DNA of 64,000 nucleotides from Flagellimonas sp. MMG031 (lineage in GTDB: Bacteria; Bacteroidota; Bacteroidia; Flavobacteriales; Flavobacteriaceae). Where the stretch lies: positions 2,784,001-2,848,000 of the forward strand of contig NZ_CP157804.1 in NCBI RefSeq assembly GCF_040112705.1, in the 5' to 3' direction. The position numbers and the translations under genes were made by a program. Positions 37,222 to 45,255 of this stretch are shown here, in pieces. The notes beneath the pieces were generated by a model that worked only from the letters and a program-made list of their open reading frames with translations, was not told the DNA's origin and searched no databases. Numbering within the stretch: position 1 is the first letter of the stretch; each line of letters starts with the position of its first letter.

Positions 37222-39678
37222 TTAGATGTGGTCCACATTGTAGACCAATCGTACACTTTTATACTTAGAAATAGCATTAAAGGATTTTTCGATTCTTTTA
37301 ATGCTATTTTTTGTTTGGGCCAAGGGCTCTTTTCTGGGCACCTTGATCAAGATATTTTTGAGGTAATCCCTTCGGATTCGGGATACCGGTGGGTATTCAG
37401 GGCCAAGAATATTCGTGCCGAGCACATTCCGCAGCGACCCTGCCATCCAGTCCGCTGCCTCGTTCAATTTATTGAAATCTTTATCCTTTAAGGTGATTTT
37501 GATCAACCGCACCAAAGGGGGATATTTAAACTGCTCCCTTTCATAGAATTGCTCCTTGAACATGCTATCGTAGCTGTTCGTGGTCACCTGTTGCAATATT
37601 TGATGGTATGGATTGTAGGTTTGAATGAGGACCTTACCCCGTTTTTGGGTACGCCCTGCCCTGCCCGCTACCTGTGTCAGCATTTGAAAACTGCGTTCAT
37701 GCGCCCGGTAATCGGGGAAATTGAGCATGGAATCCGCATTCATGATGCCCACCAAGCTCACATTTCTGAAATCCAGCCCCTTGGTTACCATTTGGGTACC
37801 GACCAGAATATCCATTTCCTGATTTTCAAAAGATGAAATGATTTTCTCATAGGCATATTTTCCTCGGGTAGTGTCCAAATCCATCCGCCCAACCGAAACA
37901 TCGGGGAACAACTGTCCCAATTCCTGCTGAATCTGTTCCGTACCAAAACCTTTGTTGTCCAGAGTAGGGCTCCCACAAGCCAAACACGCCTGCTGCAAAG
38001 CCATGTGATACCCACAATAATGGCAACGCAATTGGTTTCTGTGTTGGTGATAAGTCAAACTGACATCGCAATTGGGACATTGGGCCACATGACCGCAAGT
38101 GGTACACTCCACCACAGGGGCAAAACCCCTTCGGTTCTGAAAAAGTATGATTTGCTCCCCCTCCTCCAAGGCTTCGGTCATCGCCTTGATCAAAATTTCG
38201 GAAAAATGTCCTTTCATGCGCCGTTTACGGGTCGCTTCCTTGATATCCACCAAATTGATTTCCGGCATCAGCACCTCTCCAAACCGATGGGCAATGGAAG
38301 CGTAGCCATATTTTTTCGTCTTGGCGTTGTACATACTTTCAATGCTTGGCGTAGCGGAACCCAAAACAATATGGGCCTTGTGCATGGAAGCCAAAACCAC
38401 GGCCGCATCCCGTGCGTGGTAACGTGGAGCTGGGTCAAATTGTTTAAAAGAGGTTTCATGCTCCTCATCCACCACCACCAACCCCAATTGGGTAAACGGA
38501 AGGAACAGTGACGAACGTGCACCAATGACAATCTGGGCTTTCTCGGCATTCTTCAGCACATTGTTCCACACCTCTACCCTTTCGTGAATGCTGTATTTGG
38601 AATGATATACGGATACTTGATGTCCAAAATAATGCCGCAACCTATTGATCAATTGGGAGGTCAACGCAATTTCGGGCAGCAGATACAAGGCCTGTTTGCC
38701 CTCTTCCAAGCATTTCTGTATCAATTTGACGTACACCTCGGTCTTTCCTGAGGAGGTGACCCCGTGCAACAATACTGGTTTTTGCTCTTCAAAACCGTGA
38801 TGGATATCCTCTAACGCCAGTTGTTGGTACTCGTTTAAATGGACCTGTTCGGAAGCATCGGAACGCTCATCAAAATCTACCCGATCCTTTCGGATGTGGT
38901 ACTCCTCCAAAATACCTTTATCCACCAGTGCCTTGATCACGGCCCGTGAGGCCCTGCTTTCTTTTTCGAGTTCGGCAATGGGTATGGGTTTGGAACTTTT
39001 GGCCTTTAGTTGGAACAAGGAAAGTACAACCTGGCTTTGTTTTGGAGCCCTTGTCAGTTCGTTGAGCAATGCAGAAAGTTCCACTTCGCCCTCGTACTGC
39101 TCGGAGAGTTTTACATAGCGGACCAATTTCGGTTTGTACTGCTCGTACAGTTCCTCTTTTTGGACCACCACGCCTTTATGCACCAAGGTATTGATAAGCT
39201 TCAACACGTGCTTTTTGTCCACAATATCACTGACCTCAGCTATTTTTAATGCGGTTTGATGTTGTAATGCCTCATACACCAAAAACTCATCATCGTTGAG
39301 TTCCTGTTCGTCCACTTCGGTATTTTTATTGGGCAGAATCAGCGTTTCGCTTTCCAACATAAAGGCACTGGGCAACGCAGTCCGAATCACCTCTCCCAAG
39401 GTGCACATGTAGTACTTTGCCACCCATTCCCAATGCTTGAGTTGTACTGGTGTGACCACCGGGTGTTCATCCAAAATCTGATAAATCTCCTTGGGTTCGT
39501 AGGCTTCCGGGGCATTTTGGTGGATGCGGTAGGCCAAAGCCGTATAAATCTTGGATTTCCCGAAGGGAACGGCCACACGCATACCCTCCTGTAAAAAATC
39601 CGCTTCAGCTTTTGAAATTTTATACGTGAAGAGTTTCTCCAAGGGAATGGGCAAAACAACCTCCAAAAAATAATCCAT
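37222..39678 (-). CDS. priA: Primosomal replication-restart helicase PriA
   Basis: 3'-5' helicase that reloads the replisome at stalled forks. After an N-terminal DNA-binding domain (DYFLEVVLPIPLEKLFTYK) come Walker A LHGVTSSGKTEVYVKL, the DEEH box (VVDEEHETSFKQ), the paired zinc motifs (CTTCGHVAQCPNCD and CHYCGYHMALQQACLACGS) inserted in the helicase core, and the C-terminal helicase lobe with QMVTKGLDFRNVSLVG. The 818-residue start at ATG 39678 is chosen because the longer frame runs back into the DUF2147 gene. Its stop directly abuts the stop of the LytTR gene, and that gene's terminator lies within priA's last codons. Confidence 0.96.
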   Translation of the reverse strand: MDYFLEVVLPIPLEKLFTYKISKAEADFLQEGMRVAVPFGKSKIYTALAYRIHQNAPEAYEPKEIYQILDEHPVVTPVQLKHWEWVAKYYMCTLGEVIRTALPSAFMLESETLILPNKNTEVDEQELNDDEFLVYEALQHQTALKIAEVSDIVDKKHVLKLINTLVHKGVVVQKEELYEQYKPKLVRYVKLSEQYEGEVELSALLNELTRAPKQSQVVLSLFQLKAKSSKPIPIAELEKESRASRAVIKALVDKGILEEYHIRKDRVDFDERSDASEQVHLNEYQQLALEDIHHGFEEQKPVLLHGVTSSGKTEVYVKLIQKCLEEGKQALYLLPEIALTSQLINRLRHYFGHQVSVYHSKYSIHERVEVWNNVLKNAEKAQIVIGARSSLFLPFTQLGLVVVDEEHETSFKQFDPAPRYHARDAAVVLASMHKAHIVLGSATPSIESMYNAKTKKYGYASIAHRFGEVLMPEINLVDIKEATRKRRMKGHFSEILIKAMTEALEEGEQIILFQNRRGFAPVVECTTCGHVAQCPNCDVSLTYHQHRNQLRCHYCGYHMALQQACLACGSPTLDNKGFGTEQIQQELGQLFPDVSVGRMDLDTTRGKYAYEKIISSFENQEMDILVGTQMVTKGLDFRNVSLVGIMNADSMLNFPDYRAHERSFQMLTQVAGRAGRTQKRGKVLIQTYNPYHQILQQVTTNSYDSMFKEQFYEREQFKYPPLVRLIKITLKDKDFNKLNEAADWMAGSLRNVLGTNILGPEYPPVSRIRRDYLKNILIKVPRKEPLAQTKNSIKRIEKSFNAISKYKSVRLVYNVDHI
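37269..37313 (+). terminator. Terminator of the LytTR gene inside the 3' end of priA
   Basis: AAATAGCATTAAA (37269-37281) and TTTAATGCTATTT (37297-37309) make a perfect 13-bp stem with 15-base loop, then TTTTG. On the opposite strand the same bases encode the PriA C-terminal segment around SIKRIEKSFNAISKY. Confidence 0.85.
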
Positions 39679-39680
39679 AT

Positions 39681-40130
39681 CTAGTTCTCTATCACCCGGT
39701 GCCATGTTTGGGTTCTATACAAAAAGGCGAGATAGCCCCGTACTTTGAGACGGTTGGCGTTTTCCTCGTCCAACCAAACCCTGCCCCTAAAGGTCATGGC
39801 CTGTTCGGGGTCGAAGAGTTTGTCGCCTTTGTAGATTCCATCTTTCTTTTCCTCAAAATCCTCCATGATCTTCATGCCGAGGATAGGCTTATTTTTTCGT
39901 TCTCCCTCACATTTGGTACATACCGCACCTTTTTTTCCTTCCTGCAAAATCTTCACCACCTTGGCATGCAACAAGCCACCGTCCTTATATATTTCGATGA
40001 TCGCCTTTTCCGTACCATCACGGTCGTCAATGGTTTTCCACTTGCCAAAAACGGTCTGTGCAAAGGTGATTTGACCCATCAGAAAACATAGGGCGAAAAC
40101 CCATTTACGCATCATTCTTCTGTTTTTCAT
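39681..40130 (-). CDS. DUF2147 family secreted protein
   Basis: A 149-residue exported protein with signal peptide (WVFALCFLMGQITFAQ) and the DUF2147 pattern: GKWKTIDDRDGTEKAIIEIY near the start, CTKCEGERKNKPILGMKIM in the middle and LKVRGYLAFLYRTQTWHRV at the end. The family is small, probably beta-barrel, periplasmic and without a known reaction. Three possible ATGs (codons 1, 6 and 7); the longest overlaps the YihY gene by 26 bases, the shorter ones by about 10. Two bases separate its stop from the priA ATG. Confidence 0.87.
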   Translation of the reverse strand: MKNRRMMRKWVFALCFLMGQITFAQTVFGKWKTIDDRDGTEKAIIEIYKDGGLLHAKVVKILQEGKKGAVCTKCEGERKNKPILGMKIMEDFEEKKDGIYKGDKLFDPEQAMTFRGRVWLDEENANRLKVRGYLAFLYRTQTWHRVIEN

Positions 40131-41085
40131 GCCTTTTTTTAAGGGAATTTAAGGTTGCATTGAGCTCAAAGCCCAACAATAAAATGTTTGAATTTAACCA
40201 AATAAACACCATTAGGATCAATAATCCTCCCAAAGCGCCATAAAGTTCATTGTAACGGGCAAATTCGTCCACGTAAATACCAAAAAGGTAAGAGGTGAGT
40301 AAGAACAAGAGGGTGGTCATCAATGCCCCGGCGGAGAAGAATCGTGCCTTGCGCCCTTCCGCGGTTCCAAAATAGTACAGTATGGCCGTGGTGATGTAGG
40401 ACAAAAACAAAAAGAACAGGACTTTGGCTATCTGAATGCCTACCGTATCGCCTTTTTCCACATCGTACCCCAAGGTTTTGCCCAAATATTCACTGGTGTA
40501 TTCCACAATATAAAATTCAAAATAAACGAACGCAACGGCTCCCACAATCAATAAAATGGAAAGAATGAGCCCCACCATGAGCGCATAGGCATACTGACGG
40601 AAAAAGTTTCGGGTCAGTTCCACATGATAGGAGTTCTCAAAACCCCCAAAAATGGCATTTACGCCGTTGGCCACCAGAAAAATGGACAAAATAAAGGCAG
40701 AGGACAACAATCCTCCTTGCTTTTGGTCCTTAATCTGCTGATAGATTTCCCCAAAATAATCACTGGTGGCGGAAGGGAGAAAGGACTCCAGAAAATCAAG
40801 GAATTGGGCATCAAAATTCTCATTGCCGACACTCACATAGGGTATGATGAACGGGATCAGGGTCAACAAGAAAATAAGCAATGGGAAAAGGGCCAAAAAC
40901 AGGCTGAACGCAATGGAACTTGCCCGCGACGACAGGGTTCCTTTAACGATGCCCACCAAATACATTTCGATCAAGTCATACAAAGAGAGTCCTTCAAAAG
41001 CTTTGAGCTTTATCTTTTTCAATATCCGGACCATCCAATTGATGACGGGTATCTTTTCCAACTGCTCTTCGATGGCTGCTGACAT
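40105..41085 (-). CDS. YihY/virulence factor BrkB family membrane protein
   Basis: A 326-residue inner-membrane protein with six or more helices. Typical segments are SSRASSIAFSLFLALFPLLI near residue 55 and YGALGGLLILMVFIWLNSNI near 285. The family was once called ribonuclease BN because of a misassignment; its role is uncertain, possibly envelope transport. Operon: nadC ends directly before its ATG and DUF2147/priA follow. Confidence 0.9.
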   Translation of the reverse strand: MSAAIEEQLEKIPVINWMVRILKKIKLKAFEGLSLYDLIEMYLVGIVKGTLSSRASSIAFSLFLALFPLLIFLLTLIPFIIPYVSVGNENFDAQFLDFLESFLPSATSDYFGEIYQQIKDQKQGGLLSSAFILSIFLVANGVNAIFGGFENSYHVELTRNFFRQYAYALMVGLILSILLIVGAVAFVYFEFYIVEYTSEYLGKTLGYDVEKGDTVGIQIAKVLFFLFLSYITTAILYYFGTAEGRKARFFSAGALMTTLLFLLTSYLFGIYVDEFARYNELYGALGGLLILMVFIWLNSNILLLGFELNATLNSLKKRHEKQKNDA

Positions 41086-41943
41086 TTAAACGGCTTTTAA
41101 GCTTAGGTCCATATTGTAAACGGAATGGGTAAGTGCTCCTGAAGAAATGTAGTTGACACCACATTCGGCATAGGTCCTGATGGTTTCCTCGTTGATTCCA
41201 CCGGAGGATTCCGTAAGGCACTTCTCCCCTATCCGTTTGACCGCTTCGCGGGTGTCATCGTAGTCAAAATTGTCCAAAAGGATGCGATAGACCCCATCGG
41301 ATTGCAGGATTTCGTCTACCTCATCTAAATTCCGGGCCTCCACGATAATCTTTAATTCCTTCCCCTGCTCCTTCAGATAATCCTTTGTTTTTTGAATGGC
41401 CTTGGTGATACCCCCGGCAAAATCGATATGGTTGTCCTTGAGCATGATCATATCGTAAAGGGCAAACCGATGGTTTTCCCCACCGCCGATGGTGACGGCC
41501 CATTTTTCGAGAGCACGAATCCCGGGCGTGGTTTTACGGGTGTCCAAAATTTTGGTCTCCGTACCGTCCAAAAGGGAAACGAAATCTTGGGTTTTGGTGG
41601 CAATGGCACTCATGCGCTGCATGGCGTTGAGCACCAAACGTTCAGCCTTTAGGATGCTTTGCGAGCTGCCTTCCACATAAAAAACGACATCGCCGTATTT
41701 CACGGGGGACCCATCCTCCATCAAAATCTCCATTTGGAGCTGGGGGTCCACGTATTGAAAGACCTGTTTGGCAAAGGCCACTCCGGCAATAATGCCTTCA
41801 TCCTTGACCAACAGTTTAGCCTTTCCCTGCGCCGATGCGGGAATACAGGCCAAGGAACTGTGGTCGCCATCGCCAACATCTTCCCTAACGGCATTGGCAA
41901 TGATCAGATCCAGTTCGTGTTGAAATTGTGCTTCGGAAATCAT
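41086..41943 (-). CDS. nadC: Nicotinate-nucleotide pyrophosphorylase (carboxylating) NadC
   Basis: Converts quinolinate plus PRPP to nicotinate mononucleotide in de novo NAD synthesis. Signature regions: REDVGDGDHSSLACIPASA, RLVLNAMQRMSAIATKTQDF, ILDTRKTTPGIRALEKWAV and GGGENHRFALYDMIMLKDNH, all conserved, with the C-terminal ESSGGINEETIRTYAECGV. 285 residues, normal. First gene of the nadC-yihY-DUF2147-priA operon. Confidence 0.97.
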   Translation of the reverse strand: MISEAQFQHELDLIIANAVREDVGDGDHSSLACIPASAQGKAKLLVKDEGIIAGVAFAKQVFQYVDPQLQMEILMEDGSPVKYGDVVFYVEGSSQSILKAERLVLNAMQRMSAIATKTQDFVSLLDGTETKILDTRKTTPGIRALEKWAVTIGGGENHRFALYDMIMLKDNHIDFAGGITKAIQKTKDYLKEQGKELKIIVEARNLDEVDEILQSDGVYRILLDNFDYDDTREAVKRIGEKCLTESSGGINEETIRTYAECGVNYISSGALTHSVYNMDLSLKAV

Positions 41944-42047
41944 CCACTTGGGGTTTTCACGAAAATAGTAAAAACATTGTTGTTGGTATACAATTATGTT
42001 GTGGAGTTATTCCTAAAAATAATGCCTGTGGGGGATGGGGTTTTGGT

Positions 42048-42094
42048 TGCGGGTTAAGGGTTAAGGGTTGCGGGTTGTTAGCTGCGGGTTGCTG
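42048..42094. repeat. GGGTTAA/GCGGGTT low-complexity array
   Basis: Imperfect tandem words GCGGGTTAAGGGTTAAGGG, then TTGCGGGTTGTTAGC and TGCGGGTTGCTG in the gap between nadC and the surface-protein gene. Same style of strand-biased short-word spacer as in 1805-2110. The rest of this 286-base gap holds only a hairpin. Confidence 0.7.
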
Positions 42095-42161
42095 TTTGTT
42101 TGGGAAACAAGGCTATCATTTGTTTTGTGGTGAGGCATAAAAAAGACCCAAAAACAAGTTT

Positions 42162-42208
42162 GGGGCAAGCCACTGGAAAACGAGAGCAAATTTTCCTGTG
42201 GTTGCCCC
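42162..42208 (-). terminator. Long hairpin downstream of the cadherin/BspA-like gene
   Basis: GGGGCAAGCCAC (42162-42173) pairs with GTGGTTGCCCC (42198-42208), and GGAAAA with TTTTCC inside. On the minus strand it is followed by AAACTTGTTTTTGGG and TCTTTTTTA, a plausible terminator tail. Confidence 0.7.
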
Positions 42209-42229
42209 TATACTTAAAAACTAAATTAT

Positions 42230-44413
42230 TTATGGACAATTAATATCATATTGAATCCCTGTAATATACCAACCGTAATCAACACTCATAAGAACACCTA
42301 AAGCATAATCACCCTGTTCTCCACAAAGCAGAACACCTTCCATTCCCAATGACACATTGAATGGTCCGTCGTTTTGCAGAACAAAGTCCGCCCATCCAGC
42401 TAAAGTAGCATTGGCATTGGTATGGGACATGCCAGAACCATTGAACATCCCAAACATGGATGTAATATTTGTTATATCCCATCCGCCTAAATCTTGGTCG
42501 AATGACTCAGCAAAACTGAACATACCAAACATATTGATTACATTAAATGTATCCCAACCGCTCAAATCCTGATTAAAGATGGTAGCACCAGCAAATGCTC
42601 CTGTCATAAGGGTCACGTTGCTTGTATTCCACCCTCCGATGTCCTGATTGAAAGCTATAGCATTGTTAAATATATCTTCCATATTAGTTACATTACTAGT
42701 ATTCCAGTTTCCAATGTCCCCATTGAACTGGTCAGCCCACCTAAACATTCGCACCATGGAAGTCGTCTCAGACAAATTGGGCGGCTCACCAGCGGAAAAA
42801 GCCACTAAATTATCACAATCCTGAAATGCATAACTCATAGACTGCCATTTCTGTTCCCCCCACTGCGTGACATCTACAAGAGCATCTTGGCTTGCTTTAT
42901 CTGCTCCACCCATTCGAAGAGCAGGAAAACTACCTTTTATCGCAACTAAATACTCATCACCTACATCATATACATGTGAGGGATTAGGGTTAACGCCATT
43001 TATATTCTCTTGAGGACTACCATCTCCCCAATCTATAATGAAGTTGTAATCATAATCAGCGTTAGTTCCTATGGCTAACACCTGTCCTGAAGTCACTACC
43101 CATTTGGTAATAAATGAAGCAGGATCATCGAACAAGCTTACACCCTCTTCCACATCGGTCACGGTTATGGTTATGTTCAGTGCTACCGTTTCATTGTTAC
43201 CATCGCTAACCCCGACGGTGAGTTCATGTGCTGTTTTGGTCTCAAAATCCAAAGTCTTGTCCGTTGCCAAGGATAGTTCGCCTGCTTCGGTGATCTCAAA
43301 GAGCCCATCCAGATCTTCCACGATACTAAAGCTAAGGCCATCTTCCTCCTGATCGCTGGCCACTACAGTTCCGATAATTTCGGTATCGGCAATGTCCTCC
43401 GCTACTTCAAAGCTTTGGGGTTCTGCCGTGGGAGCTTCGTTCACATCGCCCACAGTGATGGTGACGACCGCTTGGACGAATCCATTGCCGTCATTGGCGC
43501 TTACGGTAATGGTATGTTCTTGCTTGGTCTCAAAATCCAAGGTCTTGCCTTCCACTAATGAGAGTTCGCCGGAATCGGTGATTTCAAAAAGTTCGTCCAG
43601 ATCTTCCACTATGGCAAAAGTTATGGTTTCCTCCTCTGGGTCGCTGGCCAACACGGTACCAATGACATCGGTATCGGTGATGTCCTCATTGGCTTCGAAC
43701 GATTGTGCCTCCATAACGGGCAATTTGTTTTCTGGGTCGGACTGCACCACTTTTATGGTGATGGTGGCCTGTACGGAACTATTGCCATCGCTTACCTGCA
43801 CCGTTACCGTGTGCTCTGTTTTAGTCTCAAAATCCAAGGCTTTGCCTTCCAAAAGGGAAAGTTCCCCTGTTATGGTCATCTCAAAGAGTGCGTCCGCATC
43901 CTCGGCGATGCTAAACGTAAGTTCATCCTCTTCGGGGTCATTGGCCGTTACGGTGCCTATGACCTGCGTATCGGGAATGTTCTCCGAGACGGTAAAGGTC
44001 TGCGGTTCTAGGGTGGGCGGTAAGTTTTCGGGGTCCACTTGGGTCACGTTGATGGTCATCTGGGCCTTGGCCTCGTCGGTGCCATCGGTCACCGCTACGG
44101 TAATGGTGTGCTTGGTCTTGTTCTCGTAGTTTAGGGATTTGCCCGTTGCCAGGCTCAGACCGCCCGCTTTGGTGATCTCAAAAAGTCCGTTGTCGTTCTG
44201 TGCAATGGAGAAGGTGAGTTCGTCATCCTTGTCCGCATCGGTGGCCTTTACGGTTCCGATGAGTTGGGCATCGGAGATGTTCTCGGGCACGGGAAAGGTC
44301 TGCGCCGCAATGCTGGGCGCATTGTTCTGGGGCGGTGGTGGTGCATCGTCCTTGCCACAGCTCCAGAATAGGATAAGGCTCAAAAGGGCCAAAAAGTAGG
44401 TCTTGTTGTTCAT
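42230..44413 (-). CDS. Surface lipoprotein with four cadherin-like repeats and a BspA-like C-terminal domain
   Basis: A 727-residue lipoprotein: signal YFLALLSLILFWSC (Cys19) then a proline-rich linker. Residues about 30-430 are four tandem repeats of roughly 100 residues, each with an NEAPTAEPQSFEVAEDI-like start, GTVVASDQEEDGLSFSI and GELSLATDKTLDFETKTAHE, the bacterial cadherin-like pattern that binds calcium. The remainder has a PKD-like piece (FIIDWGDGSP) and BspA-type repeats (FNGDIGNWNTSNVTNMEDIF, FNQDIGGWNTSNVTLM), a short leucine-rich-like surface motif. No sorting domain of the type IX system is evident at the C-terminus. Probable adhesin or binding protein. Confidence 0.88.
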   Translation of the reverse strand: MNNKTYFLALLSLILFWSCGKDDAPPPPQNNAPSIAAQTFPVPENISDAQLIGTVKATDADKDDELTFSIAQNDNGLFEITKAGGLSLATGKSLNYENKTKHTITVAVTDGTDEAKAQMTINVTQVDPENLPPTLEPQTFTVSENIPDTQVIGTVTANDPEEDELTFSIAEDADALFEMTITGELSLLEGKALDFETKTEHTVTVQVSDGNSSVQATITIKVVQSDPENKLPVMEAQSFEANEDITDTDVIGTVLASDPEEETITFAIVEDLDELFEITDSGELSLVEGKTLDFETKQEHTITVSANDGNGFVQAVVTITVGDVNEAPTAEPQSFEVAEDIADTEIIGTVVASDQEEDGLSFSIVEDLDGLFEITEAGELSLATDKTLDFETKTAHELTVGVSDGNNETVALNITITVTDVEEGVSLFDDPASFITKWVVTSGQVLAIGTNADYDYNFIIDWGDGSPQENINGVNPNPSHVYDVGDEYLVAIKGSFPALRMGGADKASQDALVDVTQWGEQKWQSMSYAFQDCDNLVAFSAGEPPNLSETTSMVRMFRWADQFNGDIGNWNTSNVTNMEDIFNNAIAFNQDIGGWNTSNVTLMTGAFAGATIFNQDLSGWDTFNVINMFGMFSFAESFDQDLGGWDITNITSMFGMFNGSGMSHTNANATLAGWADFVLQNDGPFNVSLGMEGVLLCGEQGDYALGVLMSVDYGWYITGIQYDINCP

Positions 44414-44475
44414 TTTTGGGTAGGTATTTGTTAAATAGGAGCAATGTCGTCAATTCCAACGGGTTTTTAGGGCAC

Positions 44476-44530
44476 GATCTGACGGATGCCCCTTCCGATC
44501 TGACGGATGGGGGTTTTGATCTGACGGATG
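44476..44530. promoter_or_regulatory. Three 13-bp direct repeats at exact 21-bp spacing
   Basis: GATCTGACGGATG occurs without mismatch at 44476, 44497 and 44518. The spacers are GC/T-rich (CCCCTTCC, GGGGTTTT). The 21-base period is two helical turns, so a protein could bind all three on one face of the DNA. They lie between the divergent surface-lipoprotein gene and rlmH, 63 bases upstream of the former. Regulatory function is inference. Confidence 0.6.
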
Positions 44531-44606
44531 GGGTTTTGGGGTGTGGGTTCAGAATCCGGAAATAGCTAACTTTCTTGGCAAACTTCAGTTTGTTGCTAGA
44601 AAAATC

Positions 44607-44614
44607 TATTTTTG
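44607..44614 (+). promoter_or_regulatory. -7 promoter element of a probably leaderless rlmH
   Basis: TATTTTTG followed by GGC and the ATG at 44618, so transcription should start at the start codon. An in-frame TTG at 44612 falls inside the box. Confidence 0.62.
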
Positions 44615-44617
44615 GGC

Positions 44618-45091
44618 ATGCAGATTACCTTGATGGCCATTGGCAAAACCGATAAAACTGAACTTGAGTCACTTATCTCCGTTTACGAAAAACGGTTGAA
44701 GCACTATATCAAGTTTCAAATGGAGATGATTCCGGATATTAAAAACCGGAAAAACCTTTCGGAAGCCCAACAGAAGGAAAAGGAAGGGGAATTGATCTTG
44801 GCGCAACTGCAACCCACGGATACGCTGGTGCTATTGGACGAAAAGGGAAAGCAGTACAGCTCTGTGGATTTTGCTCAATTCCTACAAAAAAAGATGAACA
44901 GTGGTATCAAAAATCTGGTTCTGGCCATTGGTGGACCTTATGGGTTCAGTGAAGCCGTTTATGCAAAGAGTTCAGGTAAAATTAGCCTTTCCAAAATGAC
45001 CTTTTCCCACCAAATGGTGCGCCTTTTCATCGTGGAGCAAATCTATAGAGGGTTCACGATTTTACGGAACGAACCTTATCATCACCAATAA
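44618..45091 (+). CDS. rlmH: 23S rRNA pseudouridine-1915 N3-methyltransferase RlmH
   Basis: SPOUT methyltransferase that modifies helix 69 of 23S rRNA in the assembled ribosome. The 157-residue product starts MQITLMAIGKTDKTEL and holds the knot motif LAIGGPYGFSEAVYAKSSGK followed by LSKMTFSHQMVRLFIVEQIY. The TTG start two codons upstream is rejected because it lies within the promoter. Length is normal. The 164 bases after it contain a TTGATACTTGATACTTGAA array (about 45231-45249) and no gene. Confidence 0.97.
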   Translation: MQITLMAIGKTDKTELESLISVYEKRLKHYIKFQMEMIPDIKNRKNLSEAQQKEKEGELILAQLQPTDTLVLLDEKGKQYSSVDFAQFLQKKMNSGIKNLVLAIGGPYGFSEAVYAKSSGKISLSKMTFSHQMVRLFIVEQIYRGFTILRNEPYHHQ

Positions 45092-45255
45092 ATTAGACAA
45101 AAGACCGCTTCGCTCCGAGAGAAAAGATAAAAGACATGGGGCAGCAACTCAATAACACAGCGTAAACAACCCGTAACCAAATGTCAAGCACCAAATTCCA
45201 AAAAACAAGAACTCCCTTTTATCTTGACACTTGATACTTGATACTTGAATTTCTC

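Noticed and set aside
43392..44129. 245-residue plus-strand frame antisense to the cadherin-like repeats
   Set aside because: A Ser/Val-rich periodic translation is expected when the complement of acidic, threonine-rich repeats is read; no start signals or family resemblance.
44476..44530. Reading the three 13-bp repeats as a small CRISPR array
   Set aside because: Repeats are far too short, spacers are only 8 bases and similar to each other, and no cas genes are near.
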